From: an uncultured Cohaesibacter sp.
GTDB taxonomy: Bacteria > Pseudomonadota > Alphaproteobacteria > Rhizobiales > Cohaesibacteraceae
Length of the DNA: 64,000 nt
Reading direction: 5' to 3'
Assembly: GCF_963676485.1 (NCBI RefSeq)
Contig: NZ_OY781114.1
Coordinates: 4,790,501-4,854,500, forward strand
Shown here: positions 8,346 through 16,912 of the stretch, piece after piece
Numbering within the stretch: position 1 is the first letter of the stretch
Layout: every line of letters begins with the position of its first letter
The notes under the pieces: model-generated
Told to the model about the DNA's origin: nothing
What the model saw: the letters and a program-made list of their open reading frames with translations, nothing else
Databases searched by the model: none
Made by a program: the position numbers and the translations under genes

Positions 8346-9002
8346 ATGGGGCTTGATTTTTCGGTCGTACCCGGTTTCTTCGGCGTCATCATGCAGGGCG
8401 TCTTCTGGACCATCGCCATCACGGTGGCCGCTGCAGTCCTCAGTTTCTTTGGCGGCATCTTCTTTGCTGTTGTGGCGCTCTATGCGCCGCGGGTCATCAG
8501 CTGGCCCATGAAGGGCTTTGAATGGCTGTTCATGGGAACGCCGCTGTTGTTGCAGTTATTCCTCATCTATTTCGGTCTCATCCAGATCGGCATTGATCTT
8601 CCCGCCTTCGTGGCCGGGTCTTTGGGGCTCGGGCTGCATTTCGCGGTTTATAACTCAGAGCTGATCCAGACCAGTATTCTGGCCGTGGACAAGGGACAGA
8701 TGGAAGCCGCACGCACGCTGGGGCTCAGCCGTGGGCGGTCCCTGCGCTATATCGTGATCCCGCAGGCGGTGCGCGATGTTATTCCGCCAATCGGCAACAA
8801 TATGATCGCTCTTTTGAAAGACTCGGCGCTGGTTTCCGTCATCGGCGTTACGGAGCTGACCCTGTCGGCCCAACTGGCCATCGGGCGCACCTATCGTCCG
8901 TTTGAATTCTACGCGGTTGCTGCGGTTTGCTACTACATCATCAATCTGGGCATGGAAGCGGTGTTGCGTCGTCTCGAACGCCGTGTTCAAGCCTCTCGTT
9001 AA
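8346..9002 (+). CDS. Amino-acid ABC transporter permease (HisM/GlnP family), second copy
   Basis: A 218-residue permease with the coupling motif MEAARTLGLSRGRSLRYIV and five hydrophobic segments. The ATG at 8346 is preferred to the in-frame ATG at 8334, because GGAGG at 8336-8340 sits five bases ahead of it and would overlap the earlier start. It pairs with the upstream permease and with the ATPase at 9024. Confidence 0.92.
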   Translation: MGLDFSVVPGFFGVIMQGVFWTIAITVAAAVLSFFGGIFFAVVALYAPRVISWPMKGFEWLFMGTPLLLQLFLIYFGLIQIGIDLPAFVAGSLGLGLHFAVYNSELIQTSILAVDKGQMEAARTLGLSRGRSLRYIVIPQAVRDVIPPIGNNMIALLKDSALVSVIGVTELTLSAQLAIGRTYRPFEFYAVAAVCYYIINLGMEAVLRRLERRVQASR

Positions 9003-9023
9003 GTCTGTCGGAAGGATTATTCC

Positions 9024-9794
9024 ATGACGCATCATCGTCCCTTTGTCGATATTTGCCACGCCCAGAAATGCTTTGGTGATCTTGAAGTTCTCAAGGATAT
9101 CAGCCTGCAGGTCGAACAGCAGCAGATTGTTGCCATCATCGGCCCCAGCGGTTCGGGCAAATCAACCCTTCTGCGCGCCATCAACGATCTTGACCCGCTG
9201 ACTTCCGGCGAAGTCTGGCTGGATGGCGAACAGGTCAACAAACTGCTGCCGCATGCCCAATATGAAAAGCATATCAATCACGTACGCCAACAGATCGGCA
9301 TGGTATTCCAGCATTTCAACCTGTTCCCCCATCTGACTGTACGGGAAAATATCACGCTGGCGCCCAAGCTGCTCAAGGGGGTCTCCGATGATGAAGCCAA
9401 TGTGCTCGCCGAGCAACAGCTCGAGCATGTGGGGCTCATCGACCGGATCGATTATCACCCATCGCAATTGTCTGGCGGCCAGAAGCAGCGCGTTGCCATT
9501 GCGCGGGCGCTCGCCATGAAACCCAAACTGATGCTGTTTGACGAAGCAACGTCAGCGCTTGACCCGGAACTGGTCGAAGAGGTCAACCAGGTCATGAAAA
9601 TGTTGGCTGAGGAAGCCATGACCATGATCATCGTCACCCACGAAATGGGATTTGCCGAGAGCGTGTGCGATCGGGTTCTGTTCATGGATGGCGGAGTAGT
9701 CGTCGAGGAAGGCCCCCCCGAGGTCGTCTTCCATAACCCGATACAAGACAGAACAAAGAATTTCCTTAGAAAGCATCTCGAAGGCGCAAAATGA
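9024..9794 (+). CDS. Amino-acid ABC transporter ATP-binding protein (GlnQ-type)
   Basis: A 256-residue ATPase of the polar amino-acid transporter. Walker [10 protein letters not shown] lies near residue 40, the signature [15 protein letters not shown] near 150, Walker [14 protein letters not shown] near 172, and the H-loop VTHEMGFA near 206. The end overlaps the start of the aminotransferase gene by four bases (ATGA), indicating translational coupling of import and catabolism. Confidence 0.94.
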   Translation: MTHHRPFVDICHAQKCFGDLEVLKDISLQVEQQQIVAIIGPSGSGKSTLLRAINDLDPLTSGEVWLDGEQVNKLLPHAQYEKHINHVRQQIGMVFQHFNLFPHLTVRENITLAPKLLKGVSDDEANVLAEQQLEHVGLIDRIDYHPSQLSGGQKQRVAIARALAMKPKLMLFDEATSALDPELVEEVNQVMKMLAEEAMTMIIVTHEMGFAESVCDRVLFMDGGVVVEEGPPEVVFHNPIQDRTKNFLRKHLEGAK

Positions 9795-11140
9795 GCAACA
9801 AGACGTCTAATCTCTTCTATCAATCCCGCGCTCCAAGGCCATTTCTGGACCGTGCAGAAGGGATCTATATGTATGACCAATCCGGAAAACGCTATATCGA
9901 TGGCTCTTCCGGCGCGATGGTTTCCAATATCGGGCACTCCAACCCCAATGTGCTCGCGGCGATGAAAGCGCAGATGGACAAGTCCACCTTTGGCTATCGT
10001 CTGCATTTCCGCACAGAACCATCAGAAGATCTTGCCACCATGGTGGCAGAGCGTATGCCGGGCAATCTGGACCGTGTGTTCTTTGTTTCCGGTGGCTCGG
10101 AAGCGGTGGAAAGCGCTATCAAGCTGGCGCGCCAATATGCCATCACGCAAGGACAATCCAGCCGCTGGAAGGTCATTTCCCGATTCCCGTCTTATCATGG
10201 CAGCACCTTCGGGGCACTGGCCCTGACCGGCTATGATCCGCTCGCTCGCCCGTTTGACCCGATGATGCGGGATATGCCCAAGATCGCGGCCCCGGCCTGC
10301 TATCTGGATCGCGACAACCTGAGCGATGAACAGCGCGGCCTGAAATATGCTGAATTGCTGCGCGACGAGATCATCAAGCAGGGCCCGGAAAGCGTTTTGG
10401 CCTTTATCATGGAGCCGATCGGCGGTGCCTCTACCGGCGCCTTGGTGGCCCCGGATAGCTACTATGGACGCATTGCCGAGATCTGCAAGGAATTTGGCAT
10501 TCTACTCATCTATGACGAAGTCATGACCGGCGTTGGCCGCACAGGCTCCTTCCTTGCTGCCAATCACTGGGATATTGAACCGGACATCGTGGCGATGTCC
10601 AAAGGCTTTGCCGCCGGCTACGCGCCGCTTGGAGCTGTGGTTGCCCGCGAAACCATGGTCGAAGCGTTGCTCGACGCCGGCGGCTTCCTGCATGGCTACA
10701 CCTATGCAGGCAATCCGCTTGCCTGTGCGGCCGGTGTTGCCGTGCTCAAGGAAATTGATCGCCTCAACCTCATCGACAATTGCGCCGCCATGGGTGCCCT
10801 TCTCAAGTCGCGTCTTGAGGGCCTGATGGAGCGCTATCCGTTCATTGGCGATGTCCGCGGCAAGGGCTTGCTGCTGGCGTTCGAGCTTGTCAGCGACAAG
10901 GAAAGCATGACGCCGTTGCCCAAGGAGTATAATTGTTATCTCGAACTGGTCGAACTGGCTTACGAACGGGGGCTCATCATCTATTCGCGCCGCACGCGCG
11001 GCGGGGTTGAAGGAGACCATTTCCTCGTTGCTCCTGCCATGATTGTCAATGAAGCGCAGATTGACGAGATCATGGCCATCCTCATCGAGAGCCTTGATGC
11101 TCTTGCGGCCAAATTCGACCTGCCAGTGAATGCCTCATGA
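9791..11140 (+). CDS. Class III PLP-dependent aminotransferase
   Basis: A 449-residue fold-type I aminotransferase of the omega-amino-acid/beta-amino-acid group. The PLP lysine is K271 in [13 protein letters not shown]. The cofactor-ring aspartate is D242 in IYDEVMTG, and phosphate contacts GGSEAVESA are near residue 101. The aspartate-lysine spacing and length fit the family. It starts inside the stop of the ATPase gene and its own stop overlaps the CoA-transferase start, so it is translationally coupled on both sides. Because a 3-oxoacid-type CoA-transferase and a thiolase follow, transamination of a beta-amino acid to a 3-oxo acid is the simple inference; the substrate is unproven. Confidence 0.9.
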   Translation: MSNKTSNLFYQSRAPRPFLDRAEGIYMYDQSGKRYIDGSSGAMVSNIGHSNPNVLAAMKAQMDKSTFGYRLHFRTEPSEDLATMVAERMPGNLDRVFFVSGGSEAVESAIKLARQYAITQGQSSRWKVISRFPSYHGSTFGALALTGYDPLARPFDPMMRDMPKIAAPACYLDRDNLSDEQRGLKYAELLRDEIIKQGPESVLAFIMEPIGGASTGALVAPDSYYGRIAEICKEFGILLIYDEVMTGVGRTGSFLAANHWDIEPDIVAMSKGFAAGYAPLGAVVARETMVEALLDAGGFLHGYTYAGNPLACAAGVAVLKEIDRLNLIDNCAAMGALLKSRLEGLMERYPFIGDVRGKGLLLAFELVSDKESMTPLPKEYNCYLELVELAYERGLIIYSRRTRGGVEGDHFLVAPAMIVNEAQIDEIMAILIESLDALAAKFDLPVNAS

Positions 11141-11829
11141 AACTGCCTCAAAAAGAGCGCTCCATTGAAGAAGCCGTCGCCCAGATCAGCGACGGCGCTT
11201 CCATCATGGTGGGCGGATTCGGCGTGCCGGGCACGCCCTTCAACCTGATTGCCGAGTTGGTGCGGCAGGGCCAGAAAAATCTGACCCTCGTCAAGAATGA
11301 CGCCAATGAGGCGGGAATGGGCATTGACCACCTCCTTGCCTCCGGGCAGGTGAGCAAGCTGATCGTCACCCATCTTGGGCTCAATGGCCATGCCATCGAG
11401 ATGATGAATAGCGGCGCTCTGGAAGTGGAATTTTGCGCTCAGGGCATTCTGGCCGAACGCATACGGGCCGGCGGCGCCGGTCTGGCCGGTTTCATCTCGG
11501 ACATAGGCATCGGCACGGAGCTTGCTGAGGGCAAGCAGATCGTCTCTGTTGAGGGCACGGATTATATATTGGAAACAGCCCTACGCACGGATGTGGCGCT
11601 GGTGCATGCTGAACAGTGCGACGCTTACGGCAATTTGTGCTTTGCCAAAACTGCACGCAATTTCAACCCCTTGATGGCGATGGCGGCCGATTGCGTTATT
11701 GCCGAAAGCCAGAATAGTCTGCCTATTGGCGCTCTTGATCCCGATGCGATCCACACGCCCGGACCCTTTGTTGACCACGTGGTTGCCCTCAAGGACTTGC
11801 ACAAGGAATATGCCATTGTCCGACGCTAG
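11137..11829 (+). CDS. 3-oxoacid CoA-transferase, subunit A
   Basis: A 230-residue alpha subunit of a family I CoA-transferase (SCOT/AtoD type). The CoA-binding glycine-rich block IMVGGFGVPGTPFNLI is near residue 22 and GVGTELAEGK-like GIGTELAEGKQ near residue 125. It works with the B subunit encoded next, moving CoA from an acyl-CoA such as succinyl-CoA to a free acid. The start overlaps the aminotransferase stop (ATGA), and the end overlaps the B-subunit gene. Confidence 0.92.
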   Translation: MKLPQKERSIEEAVAQISDGASIMVGGFGVPGTPFNLIAELVRQGQKNLTLVKNDANEAGMGIDHLLASGQVSKLIVTHLGLNGHAIEMMNSGALEVEFCAQGILAERIRAGGAGLAGFISDIGIGTELAEGKQIVSVEGTDYILETALRTDVALVHAEQCDAYGNLCFAKTARNFNPLMAMAADCVIAESQNSLPIGALDPDAIHTPGPFVDHVVALKDLHKEYAIVRR

Positions 11830-12469
11830 ACAAAGAATGGTTGCTCGCGCCGCCCGCGCGATTGAGCCGGGTATGCTGGTCAATCTCGGAATCGGTTTGC
11901 CAACGCGTGTTGTCAATTTCCTCTCTTCGGATATGGAGGTGGGGCTGCATACGGAAAATGGTCTGGTGGGTGTTGGCCCAACGCAGGACTATGATCACGC
12001 GGACAAAGACCTGATCGACGCTGGCGGGGCTTATATCAGCGCCCTGCCCGGCGGGGCTTTCATCGATAGCGCGGTATCCTTTGCCATTGTACGGTCCGGC
12101 AGGCTGGACCTTACCATGCTGGGGGCTTTTGAGGTCGCACAGAATGGCGATCTGGCCAACTGGAAAATTCCGGGTAAATTTTCGCCCGGCGTTGGCGGCG
12201 GCATCGAACTGGCGCAGAAGGCCGCCCATGTCATGGTGCTGACCACCCATACAGACCGTAAGGGCAACCCCAAGCTTCTTGAGCGCTGTTCCCTGCCTTT
12301 GACAGCCAAGGGATCGGTTGAACGCATTTTCACCGATATGGCCGTTGTAGATGTCACCCAGAAGGGCTTTGCCCTTAGAGAACTGGCCGAAGGCGTCACG
12401 CGTGGTGACGTCATTGCAGCGACGGGTGCGCCGCTGATCATGCCCGAAGGTGACATACCCACCTTCTGA
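11810..12469 (+). CDS. 3-oxoacid CoA-transferase, subunit B
   Basis: A 219-residue beta subunit of the same CoA-transferase. The catalytic glutamate lies in LHTENGLVGVGP; the first conserved block is GMLVNLGIGLPTRVV. I place the start at the ATG at 11810, overlapping the A-subunit stop, because family members begin about ten residues before the ARRAA-like helix (here DARQRMVARAARAI). The ATG at 11837 is the alternative. The product would be a 3-oxoacyl-CoA, a direct substrate for the thiolase downstream. Confidence 0.9.
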   Translation: MPLSDARQRMVARAARAIEPGMLVNLGIGLPTRVVNFLSSDMEVGLHTENGLVGVGPTQDYDHADKDLIDAGGAYISALPGGAFIDSAVSFAIVRSGRLDLTMLGAFEVAQNGDLANWKIPGKFSPGVGGGIELAQKAAHVMVLTTHTDRKGNPKLLERCSLPLTAKGSVERIFTDMAVVDVTQKGFALRELAEGVTRGDVIAATGAPLIMPEGDIPTF

Positions 12470-12501
12470 TCCGAGCATTCTAGATATTGGAGGGAGCGAC
12501 A

Positions 12502-13794
12502 ATGGAAAAGGACATTGCACTCAACATTCTTTCCGCAGTTGAAGCCAACTTTGACAAGCAGACAGATTTTCTATCCGAACTGGTCCGTCATCCTTCCACC
12601 CGCGGTCAGGAACAATCAGCTCAAGCCTACATGGCAGATGCCTTGTCAGACCGCGGCTATGAGGTGGATCGCTGGCAGATCGATGTCGAGGATATCCGCC
12701 ATCTTCCCGGCTTTTCCCCCGTCATCGGCACCTATGATGATGCGGTCAATGTGGTCGGCACCCACAAGAGCCAGACCAGCAAGGGCCGCTCCCTGATCCT
12801 CAACGGTCATATCGATGTGGTGCCCGCCGGACCGCTTGATATGTGGGATACACCGCCCTTCTCGCCCAGAATAGAGGGCGATTGGCTTTATGGCCGTGGC
12901 GCAGGCGACATGAAAGCCGGATTGGTGGCCAATCTGTTTGCTCTTGATGCCCTGCGTTCAGCCGGTTTTGCTCCTGCTGCAGATGTGTTCTTCCAATCGG
13001 TGGTGGAAGAGGAATGCACAGGCAACGGCGCGCTCGCCTGCCTACAGCGGGGCTACAAGGCCGACGCGGTGCTCATCCCCGAACCTTTCGATGAAACGCT
13101 GGTCAAAGCCCAGACGGGCGTCATCTGGTTTCAGGTTCATCTGCAGGGCCTGCCCACCCACGTGGCCTATGCGGGCGACGGGGCCAATGCCATTGAAGCA
13201 GCCGTTCCATTGATCAACGCTCTACACACGCTCGAAAAACGCTGGAATGCCCCAGAACACCGGCATCATGCTTTTGCCCATCATGATCACGCCCTCAACC
13301 TCAATGTCGGCAAGATCGTTGGCGGCGATTGGGCCAGCTCTGTTCCGGCATGGTGTGTGTTTGACGTGCGCATGGGGGTCTTCCCCGGTCAAGACATTAT
13401 GGCCGCCCGCTCCGATATCGAGGCCACATTGTTGCAAGCGGCTGAAGAAAACAGCTTCCTGCGACATAATATACCAAAGGTTGTTTACCACGGATTCATG
13501 GCTGAAGGATATGCATTGTCTGACGACAAGAGTGAACCGGCATCCAGCGCAATCAAGGCCCTCGGCGCAGCCCACAAGGCGGTCAATGAAAAGGATCTTG
13601 AGCAGATGGCGATCACTTGCACCACGGACACGCGTTTCTTCGGGCTCTATGCCGACACACCGGCGCTCGTTTATGGTCCGCATGCGGAAGCCATTCATGG
13701 CTTCAACGAGCGCGTGTCGCTGGAAAGCATCAAGCGGGTGACCAAGGCAACAGCATTGTTCATCGCCGACTGGTGCGGATTGGAAGCTCGATAA
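12502..13794 (+). CDS. M20-family deacylase (ArgE/DapE-like)
   Basis: A 430-residue zinc hydrolase of the M20 family, which removes acyl groups from N-acyl amino acids. Metal ligands fit the family: H103 and D105 in LNGHIDVVPAG, D136 in GRGAGDMKAG, and the Glu pair in VVEEECTGNGA near residue 169. The start at 12502 follows GGAGGGA by a normal distance; an in-frame ATG at 12487 lies ahead of that site. Its place in this run suggests it frees the amino group that the aminotransferase then removes; this is inference. Confidence 0.87.
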   Translation: MEKDIALNILSAVEANFDKQTDFLSELVRHPSTRGQEQSAQAYMADALSDRGYEVDRWQIDVEDIRHLPGFSPVIGTYDDAVNVVGTHKSQTSKGRSLILNGHIDVVPAGPLDMWDTPPFSPRIEGDWLYGRGAGDMKAGLVANLFALDALRSAGFAPAADVFFQSVVEEECTGNGALACLQRGYKADAVLIPEPFDETLVKAQTGVIWFQVHLQGLPTHVAYAGDGANAIEAAVPLINALHTLEKRWNAPEHRHHAFAHHDHALNLNVGKIVGGDWASSVPAWCVFDVRMGVFPGQDIMAARSDIEATLLQAAEENSFLRHNIPKVVYHGFMAEGYALSDDKSEPASSAIKALGAAHKAVNEKDLEQMAITCTTDTRFFGLYADTPALVYGPHAEAIHGFNERVSLESIKRVTKATALFIADWCGLEAR

Positions 13795-13899
13795 CCAAGG
13801 TCAGCGGCCTGATCGCTGGCACCACTGCCGATCATAGAACAAGGCGTTGCCCTTCCCCCCCCCAAAGCGGGTGATTAAGCACCGCCCAAGGAGACGAAA

Positions 13900-15084
13900 A
13901 TGCGCCAAGCCGTGATTGTTTCAACCGCCCGCACTCCCATAGGCAAGGCTTATCGTGGCGCATTCAACAATCTGGAAGGACCAAGCCTTGCAGCCCATGC
14001 GGTGAAAGCTGCCATGGAGCGCGCGTCTCTTGAAGGGGACGCACTGGAGGAAATCACCTTCGGATCGGCCCTGACCCAAGGCAGCACCGGCATCAATGTC
14101 GGCCGTCATATCGTGCTCGCAGCCGGATTGCCCGACACGGTAGCCGGATCGACGATTGACCGGCAATGTGCTTCGGGCCTCAACGCCATAGCCATTGCAG
14201 CGCATATGATCATCAATGAGGGGGTGGATGTCGCGATCGGCGGCGGGCTGGACAGCATTTCTCTGGTACAGTTGGAGCAATATTGGAACCAGCATCGCTA
14301 TCGCGATCCCAATGTACGCGACAGCTATTACATGTCGATGATTGAAACCGCCGAACTGGTTGCCGAGCGTTATGGCATCACGCGTGAAGCGCAGGATGCC
14401 TATGCCTTGCAGAGCCAACAACGAACAGCACAAGCGCAGAAAGACGGGCGCTTTGATGAAGAGATCATCCCGGTAGAAGCGGCAAAACTCTCAAAAGACA
14501 AGGAAACGGGCCTTTATCAGGAAGAGCGCGTCACTCTTACGCAAGATGAATGCAACCGGCCGCAAACGACCGCCCAAGGCCTTGCGCGTCTCAAGCCTGT
14601 TCTGGGTGCGGATAAAAGCATTACGGCCGGCAATGCCAGTCAGCTCTCTGATGGTGCTGCGGCTTGTGTCCTCATGGAAGCTGAAGAGGCCAAACGGCGC
14701 GGCCTCAAACCACTTGGCATTTTCCGTGGCTTCGCCGTCGCAGGCTGCGCTGCGGAAGAGATGGGCATCGGCCCCGTGCGTGCGATCCCGAAATTGCTGG
14801 CCCGCAATGGCCTGAAAGTCGATGATATCGACCTATGGGAAATCAATGAGGCCTTTGCCTCCCAGCTTCTCTATTGCCGCGACAGTCTGGGCATCGACAA
14901 CGAAAAGCTGAATGTCAACGGCGGCGCCATCTCCATTGGTCACCCCTATGGCATGTCCGGAGCGCGTATGGCGGGGCATCTTCTGATAGAGGGGCGGCGT
15001 CGTGGTGCCAGATATGGCGTGACAAGCATGTGCATTGGTGGCGGCCAGGGGGCTGCCGGTCTGTTCGAAATCCTTGCCGACTAG
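13900..15084 (+). CDS. Thiolase (acetyl-CoA acetyltransferase family)
   Basis: A 394-residue thiolase that cleaves a 3-oxoacyl-CoA with CoA to acetyl-CoA and a shortened acyl-CoA. The catalytic residues are all present: C90 in DRQCASGLNA, H348 in SIGHPYGMSGAR and C378 in MCIGGGQG. AAGGAG lies seven bases or so ahead of the ATG. It is the last gene of the catabolic run and converges on the GntR gene. Confidence 0.92.
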   Translation: MRQAVIVSTARTPIGKAYRGAFNNLEGPSLAAHAVKAAMERASLEGDALEEITFGSALTQGSTGINVGRHIVLAAGLPDTVAGSTIDRQCASGLNAIAIAAHMIINEGVDVAIGGGLDSISLVQLEQYWNQHRYRDPNVRDSYYMSMIETAELVAERYGITREAQDAYALQSQQRTAQAQKDGRFDEEIIPVEAAKLSKDKETGLYQEERVTLTQDECNRPQTTAQGLARLKPVLGADKSITAGNASQLSDGAAACVLMEAEEAKRRGLKPLGIFRGFAVAGCAAEEMGIGPVRAIPKLLARNGLKVDDIDLWEINEAFASQLLYCRDSLGIDNEKLNVNGGAISIGHPYGMSGARMAGHLLIEGRRRGARYGVTSMCIGGGQGAAGLFEILAD

Positions 15085-15127
15085 GCTGAGCTGCATGGCG
15101 ATTTTGCGGGTGGATTGTCTTCCCGCA

Positions 15128-15907
15128 TCATTTGCGCAACAGCACCGCCCGTTCAATCATGAATTTCTCGGCCTCAATCATATGCTCGCGCATGATGGTG
15201 CTGGCCAATGTTGCATCGCCCAACTTGAGCGCACGCAGAAGCTTGACCTGATAATTGACGCCCGTTTCCCGCTGCACCCAGGGGGTGGGCTCTGAATAGA
15301 TGGCGCGGCATTCGGACTTATCCTGCAGCAGGCTGTGCAAGAAACGGCAGACGAAGCCCAGCAAGCGGTTTCTGCTGAGATTGGCCAAGCCGGAATGGAA
15401 ATCCAGTTCGGCCAAGCGCTGACGATACTCGTCTTCGGCCGACACGGGCTCATCCTGATAAAGATAGATCAAGGATTGCAGATGAACGAATTGTTCCGGG
15501 GACAGGGTTCCAGCCAGACCCGCGGCCAATTCGGGCTCTAACTGTTTGCGCAAGGCATAAATGTCAGAAATCGAGGGTGGTTCGGAGAGGAAAAGATTGT
15601 CCAGAAAACGGATGGCATCATCCGGATCGATGGAAGAAACGAACAATCCGCCCCCCGGCCCTGTCTTGCTGACGATCAACCCCTCGATCTCAAGGATCTT
15701 CAGCGCCTCTCTCACGGTGCCTCTTGACGCATTCAGGGTCTCGGGCATCACCCAGTCTGCCGGAATACGATCCCCAACCCGAAGATCGGCTGTCACGATC
15801 TGGTCCCTCACCTTGTCAGCAATCACATCGGGGCGTTTGCGACGCCGGCCAGACAGGCTGTTATGAGGCGAAACGGCTTTCCGCCCCAGATCGTCTTCGA
15901 TAGACAT
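15128..15907 (-). CDS. GntR-family regulator, FadR/FCD type
   Basis: A 259-residue regulator with an N-terminal winged helix (about 25-95, with DRIPADWVMPETLNASRGTVREALKIL split over the recognition helix) and a C-terminal all-helical FCD domain. It follows the oligopeptide transporter ATPase gene immediately on the same strand, with the start touching the previous stop, so it is probably the last gene of that operon and feeds back on it. The inducer may be an imported peptide-like or N-carbamoyl compound. Confidence 0.9.
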   Translation of the reverse strand: MSIEDDLGRKAVSPHNSLSGRRRKRPDVIADKVRDQIVTADLRVGDRIPADWVMPETLNASRGTVREALKILEIEGLIVSKTGPGGGLFVSSIDPDDAIRFLDNLFLSEPPSISDIYALRKQLEPELAAGLAGTLSPEQFVHLQSLIYLYQDEPVSAEDEYRQRLAELDFHSGLANLSRNRLLGFVCRFLHSLLQDKSECRAIYSEPTPWVQRETGVNYQVKLLRALKLGDATLASTIMREHMIEAEKFMIERAVLLRK

Positions 15908-16912
15908 CTAGTCTTTGATCTCCGGATTGAAACAGGCGCTGAGGTGATCGGCCTTTTTGCCCGCTGCGTCAAGTTTTGGCTCCTTGTTTGTGCACATATC
16001 CAGCCGCCTTGAACAGCGCGCATAAAAGGCGCAGCCCGGCGGCGGGTTGTAGGGGTCGGGCAATTCGGTGTTGGCATCTTCCGGCAGCATCGACTTGCGC
16101 CCCGGCACTGGCGCGGATTGAAGCAACAGGCGCGAATAGGGATGATGCGCCTCGGCAAAGACATCGACAGCGTCTCCCAACTCCACCATGCGCCCGAAAT
16201 ACATCACAGCAACGCGGTCACTTATGCTCTCGACAACCGATAAATCGTGGCTGATGAAAATATAGGTCAATCCGAATTTTTCTTTCAGATCATCAAGAAT
16301 ATTCAGCACTTGGGCCTGAACGGATACATCCAGCGCAGAAACCGGCTCATCAAGCACAATCAGTTCGGGGTCTGCCGCAAGGGCTCGGGCGATACCGATC
16401 CGCTGAGCTTGACCGCCGGAGAATTCATGCGGATAACGATCCAGGAATTCTGGCGCAAGATTGACGGCTTCCATCAGCTCGACAAGTCGTTTTTCCCTCT
16501 CCTCCTTATTCAGCTTCAAGAGCTGGATCAATGGCGCTTCCAGAATGGTTCGGATCCTCTTGCGCGGATTAAGCGAGGCAACAGGGTCCTGAAACACATA
16601 TTGCACCTTGCGGGCCATTTGCCGATGATCTCTCTTGACCTCGGCCGCCATATCCTTGCCATCAAAAGTGATGGTGCCTTCAGTGGGCAGGTCCAGACCA
16701 ACCACCAGACGGGCAAGCGTCGACTTCCCGCAGCCGGATTCGCCCACGATGCCAAGTGTTTCCCCCTTGCGGACGGAGATATTGACATTCTGCACAGCAT
16801 GAACGGCAGGCAGGGCTTTGCCGAACAGGCTCTTGCCCCCACCAAACAGACGGCTGGTATTGCTGATTTCGAGAAGCGCATCGGCTTGGTCCATGGTCAT
16901 ATTCTCAGACAT
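15908..16912 (-). CDS. Oligopeptide/dipeptide ABC transporter ATP-binding protein (DppF/OppF-type)
   Basis: A 334-residue ATPase, the second nucleotide-binding subunit of the peptide transporter. Walker A GESGCGKST lies near residue 57, the signature FSGGQAQRIGIARAL near 165, and Walker B LIVLDEPVSALDVS near 187. The C-terminal extension keeps the oligopeptide-transporter cysteine block (CAFYARC). The ATG at 16912 is preferred to that at 16918, because AAGGAG directly abuts the earlier one. The start overlaps the fused gene upstream by eight bases. Confidence 0.9.
   Translation of the reverse strand: MSENMTMDQADALLEISNTSRLFGGGKSLFGKALPAVHAVQNVNISVRKGETLGIVGESGCGKSTLARLVVGLDLPTEGTITFDGKDMAAEVKRDHRQMARKVQYVFQDPVASLNPRKRIRTILEAPLIQLLKLNKEEREKRLVELMEAVNLAPEFLDRYPHEFSGGQAQRIGIARALAADPELIVLDEPVSALDVSVQAQVLNILDDLKEKFGLTYIFISHDLSVVESISDRVAVMYFGRMVELGDAVDVFAEAHHPYSRLLLQSAPVPGRKSMLPEDANTELPDPYNPPPGCAFYARCSRRLDMCTNKEPKLDAAGKKADHLSACFNPEIKD

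Noticed and set aside
15106-15126. GCGGG...CCCGC pair between the convergent thiolase and GntR genes
   Set aside because: A five-base stem with an 11-base loop and no T-run is not convincing as a terminator.
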